From the NCBI GenBank assembly GCA_031553835.1, contig JAVBKX010000033.1, positions 1-62,337 of the forward strand: a stretch of DNA of 62,337 nucleotides, read 5' to 3'. Positions within the stretch are counted from its first letter, which is position 1; every line of letters starts with the position of its first letter. This DNA is from JAVBKX01 sp031553835 (GTDB lineage: Bacteria > Bacteroidota > Bacteroidia > Bacteroidales > Azobacteroidaceae). Of the stretch, positions 61,865 through 62,337 are shown piece after piece. The notes under the pieces are model-generated. The model was given only the letters and a program-made list of their open reading frames with translations. It was not told the origin of the DNA and ran no database searches. The position numbers were made by a program, and so were the translations under genes.

Positions 61865-62039
61865 AAAAAATAAGATTGTTGATAAAAAATGGATTGGAAT
61901 TTGTTGTGTAGAAGTGCACACAAATTACTTCCGACGATATTTTATCGTGGATAATCCAAGGGGCGATATGTAATTATTTCTCCAGCATAGTTATACCCTT
62001 TCTAATCTTTAAGTTGGGTAATGTTCTATAAATCGGCGG

Positions 62040-62047
62040 CAAAGGTA
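62040..62047 (-). promoter_or_regulatory. -7 box (TACCTTTG) of the RNA-repair island
   Basis: Exact TAnnTTTG on the minus strand. Transcription would begin near 62033, leaving a leader of roughly 275 nt before the rtcB ATG. The leader includes CGATA/TATCG at about 61938-61950 and the short-unit array. A second short-unit stretch (CGCAAAGTCACGAAGACGC type) lies upstream at 62080-62100. Confidence 0.5.
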
Positions 62048-62169
62048 AATGTTTTTTTTGAAAATGCAAGTGTTTTTGCCGCAAAGTCACGAAGACGCAA
62101 CGTTTTTTTTAGAAATAAAGAAATTCATCCCGACATGACAGATGATTTGATTGTAAATAAACATGTTAT

Positions 62170-62337
62170 TCACCATTTAAACCATTTCAAGCCGATAACT
62201 AAACAAATCAATCCCAGAATGGATAAACCGGTTGAGGGAAGAATAATGTCCAACCATCCGGCGCCTTCGTTAAAGATGCTCCGGATACCATCTGTAAGCG
62301 CTGTCAGGGGTAATAATTTAATGAATCCGATGCTCCA
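62170..62337 (-). CDS. ABC-2 type permease, C-terminal fragment
   Basis: The last 55 residues (WSIGFIKLLPLTALTDGIRS, then a helix LSILGLICLVIGLKWFKW) of a gene beginning beyond the window. The LxPLTxxxxGxRxI pattern and a final membrane span fit the C terminus of ABC-2 type permeases. Substrate unknown. It is transcribed in the same direction as rtcB. Confidence 0.65.
   Translation of the reverse strand, partial: WSIGFIKLLPLTALTDGIRSIFNEGAGWLDIILPSTGLSILGLICLVIGLKWFKW

Noticed and set aside
61760..61921. N-terminal extension of RtcB
   Set aside because: It translates the leader array and shows no family likeness; the ATG at 61759 is followed by a conserved-looking start.

Overview
The window is chromosomal DNA of a Bacteroidota bacterium, most likely order Bacteroidales. 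The signs are: promoters of the TAnnTTTG type with an upstream TTG/TTTG box and no Shine-Dalgarno sequences; three proteins with type IX secretion (T9SS) C-terminal tails; GH92, GH2 and GH32 glycosidases; a fimbrillin-like lipoprotein with GLUG-type repeats; an inositol-lipid gene cluster; and AddAB-type UvrD/PD-(D/E)XK recombination proteins. Genus cannot be fixed from the window. No rRNA, tRNA or CRISPR array was recognised.

Layout. 1-7809: an envelope/peptide-modification locus. It holds a nucleotidyltransferase fragment, an ABC exporter, a long rod-like structured RNA, a minimal AraC-type regulator flanked by two identical-looking operator-promoter modules, a 45-residue acidic peptide, a GLUG-repeat lipoprotein, an HPr-kinase-like protein and an S26-type peptidase. 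7874-13404: inositol-phospholipid operon (nucleotidyltransferase, ATP-grasp, CDP-alcohol transferase fused to a HAD phosphatase, inositol-3-phosphate synthase, PlsC-like acyltransferase). 14002-17889 and 46482-50276: two paralogous T9SS-exported choice-of-anchor-L proteins with an unusual double signal-peptide N terminus. 18161-18594: antitoxin-like gene plus a truncated AbiEii toxin. 18787-25265: TamB/TamA pair. 25316-28522: secreted GH32 fructanase with lectin-like repeats and a T9SS tail.

28761-45616, minus strand: a DNA-repair/recombination series (SSB, AddB-like nuclease, DUF3127 protein with an SSB-like tail, AddA-like helicase-nuclease) followed by a porin. It is split between AddB/DUF3127 and AddA by a plus-strand glycan cluster (clan GH-D-like enzyme, acyltransferase, GH92, GH2; 33259-40984). 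45847-57727: YgjP-like metallohydrolase, second anchor-L protein, then rsfS-ftsH-GH13-prs and a VOC/WYL/GyrI regulator group.

57785-61759, minus strand: an RNA-repair island with RtcB, PrfH, an ATP-dependent RNA ligase and an HD-phosphohydrolase/P-loop kinase. This looks like a complete kit for healing cleaved RNA and rescuing stalled ribosomes. The window ends in an ABC permease fragment.

Across the window lies a set of elements built the same way but from different sequences: tandem 7- to 10-nt units facing an inverted copy of the unit. Most sit in gene gaps; one lies inside the AddB reading frame.
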